DNA of 64,000 bases from Paracrocinitomix mangrovi (GTDB lineage: Bacteria > Bacteroidota > Bacteroidia > Flavobacteriales_D > Crocinitomicaceae). The stretch covers positions 3,658,001 through 3,722,000 of the forward strand of contig NZ_CP091819.1 of the NCBI RefSeq assembly GCF_019740355.2, written 5' to 3'. Shown here piece after piece: positions 63,403-64,000 of this stretch (its first letter is position 1; the number at the start of each line of letters is the position of its first letter). The notes under the pieces were generated by a model. The model saw only the letters and a list, made by a program, of their open reading frames with translations, was not told the DNA's origin and made no database searches. The translations under genes were made by a program, and so were the position numbers.

Positions 63403-63771
63403 TTACTTGGCTACGGCTAGTAAAATTCCAATTCCTAAGGCCAAACTTATCAGTATGTTTAAAATACCATACAGATAAAGTTGGTTTTTTATCAAAGCGA
63501 CAGTTTCAAAACTAAATGTGGAGAATGTAGAAAATCCTCCGCAGAATCCAATGATTACTAGGTATTTAATCCATAATTGTTGGCTCAATTTGTCTTTGTA
63601 AAAGTGAACTACTAATCCTAGTACTAAACAGGCTAAGAAGTTTGTAATAACAGTTCCAAAAGGAAATTCACTTTTAATCATTTTAAGCGATATTTCAGAA
63701 ATTCCAAACCTGGTTAGGCCGCCTAAACCGCTACCAATAAAAACTAATATGATCATTTGAAATACGCTCAT
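63403..63771 (-). CDS. crcB: CrcB/Fluc fluoride channel
   Basis: This 122-residue protein has four hydrophobic helices and the family signatures GSGLGGLTRFGISEI, GTVITNFLACLVLGL and GFCGGFSTFSTFSFE, of normal length. CrcB/Fluc dimers let fluoride leave the cell. It abuts rho with no gap between stop codons. It starts 8 nt after the stop of the PAP2 gene on the same strand, so the two may share a transcript. No fluoride riboswitch was looked for beyond the window. Confidence 0.9.
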   Translation of the reverse strand: MSVFQMIILVFIGSGLGGLTRFGISEISLKMIKSEFPFGTVITNFLACLVLGLVVHFYKDKLSQQLWIKYLVIIGFCGGFSTFSTFSFETVALIKNQLYLYGILNILISLALGIGILLAVAK

Positions 63772-63779
63772 GTTCTTAT

Positions 63780-64000
63780 TTACGCAGCTTTGGGTGAATT
63801 TGTTTTTAGTCTGATTCTTTTGCGAACACTTTTTGTGCTGTAGAAAAGTAGAAATGCAATAGATGTACCCAACAATGCTCCGCCCAAAATATCTGCAGGA
63901 TAGTGGACTCCTAAATAAATTCTACTATACATGATCAGTAATGCGTAAAATATCAACGTCCACCACCATTTGTTCATTTTTCTGAAGTTAAACAAGATAA
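63780..64000 (-). CDS. phosphatase PAP2 family protein, C-terminal part (5' end outside window)
   Basis: The frame stays open to the window edge, so only the last 73 or so residues are seen. They hold the third PAP2 motif [16 protein letters not shown] with its catalytic His and Asp, followed by a hydrophobic helix and a basic tail. The family removes phosphate from lipid phosphates such as undecaprenyl pyrophosphate or phosphatidate. The other two motifs would lie upstream of base 64000. It precedes crcB by 8 nt. Confidence 0.85.
   Translation of the reverse strand, partial: ILFNFRKMNKWWWTLIFYALLIMYSRIYLGVHYPADILGGALLGTSIAFLLFYSTKSVRKRIRLKTNSPKAA

Noticed and set aside
1-64000. tRNA, rRNA, prophage or integrative element
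   Set aside because: No cloverleaf-like sequence, rRNA, integrase or phage structural gene was recognised, and base composition looks even by eye.

Overview
The window is AT-rich chromosomal DNA from a member of the Bacteroidota, most likely Flavobacteriales and perhaps close to Crocinitomicaceae. This rests on TonB-dependent receptors with carboxypeptidase-regulatory domains, a type IX secretion C-terminal sorting domain, the MoxR/Bat aerotolerance operon, a fused alpha-beta 2-oxoacid dehydrogenase E1, Rho with a long Asn/Gln-rich insertion, and TAnnTTTG-type -7 promoter boxes. Family-level placement is inference. No rRNA, tRNA, prophage, IS transposase or CRISPR array was seen. The only mobile-looking unit is a 445-bp four-helix-bundle (IVP) gene between imperfect inverted repeats.

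Layout. 1-465: 3' end of holA. 597-4305: a TonB-type receptor between two paralogous small barrel proteins. 4467-10425: a LuxR-type response regulator, lipoproteins, an ECF sigma/anti-sigma operon (5676-8431), and a receiver/histidine-kinase-like pair whose phospho-acceptor His is replaced by Asp. 10525-18795: a complete minus-strand moxR-DUF58-bat operon with overlapping genes. 18978-22469: serine deaminase, then murQ and an FAD oxidoreductase. 22713-30033: a 2077-residue secreted repeat protein (about 21 TPR-like units, then 54-residue acidic repeats) followed by an ApbE-type FMN transferase. 30034-35045: DinB-like protein, acetyltransferase, alkaline phosphatase, YceI and a T9SS-sorted DUF839 protein. 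35342-36793: two ssb genes, a possible small structured RNA and the IVP element. 36798-41691: SpoIID, LpxB, an NlpC/P60 peptidase and two lipoproteins behind near-identical promoter regions. 41764-46347: an outer-membrane barrel protein converging on an ECF sigma/dual-membrane anti-sigma pair. 46687-54774: fused E1, DPP-IV-like peptidase, a 7TM-SpoIIE phosphatase and small proteins. 54793-60104: OmpA-family proteins including a PorE-like TPR-PD40-CRD-OmpA protein. 60177-64000: glmM, rho, crcB and a partial PAP2 phosphatase.

Cell-envelope functions dominate. Two ECF systems appear. In the first (6720-8431), a promoter-like motif upstream of its operon recurs upstream of the giant repeat gene, suggesting a sigma regulon. 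In the second (44133-46347), the anti-sigma protein appears to run from cytoplasm through inner membrane and a roughly 250-residue disordered linker to an outer-membrane barrel, an architecture like the dual membrane-spanning anti-sigma factors recently described in Bacteroides. Five of seven convergent gene pairs end on overlapping or directly abutting stop codons.
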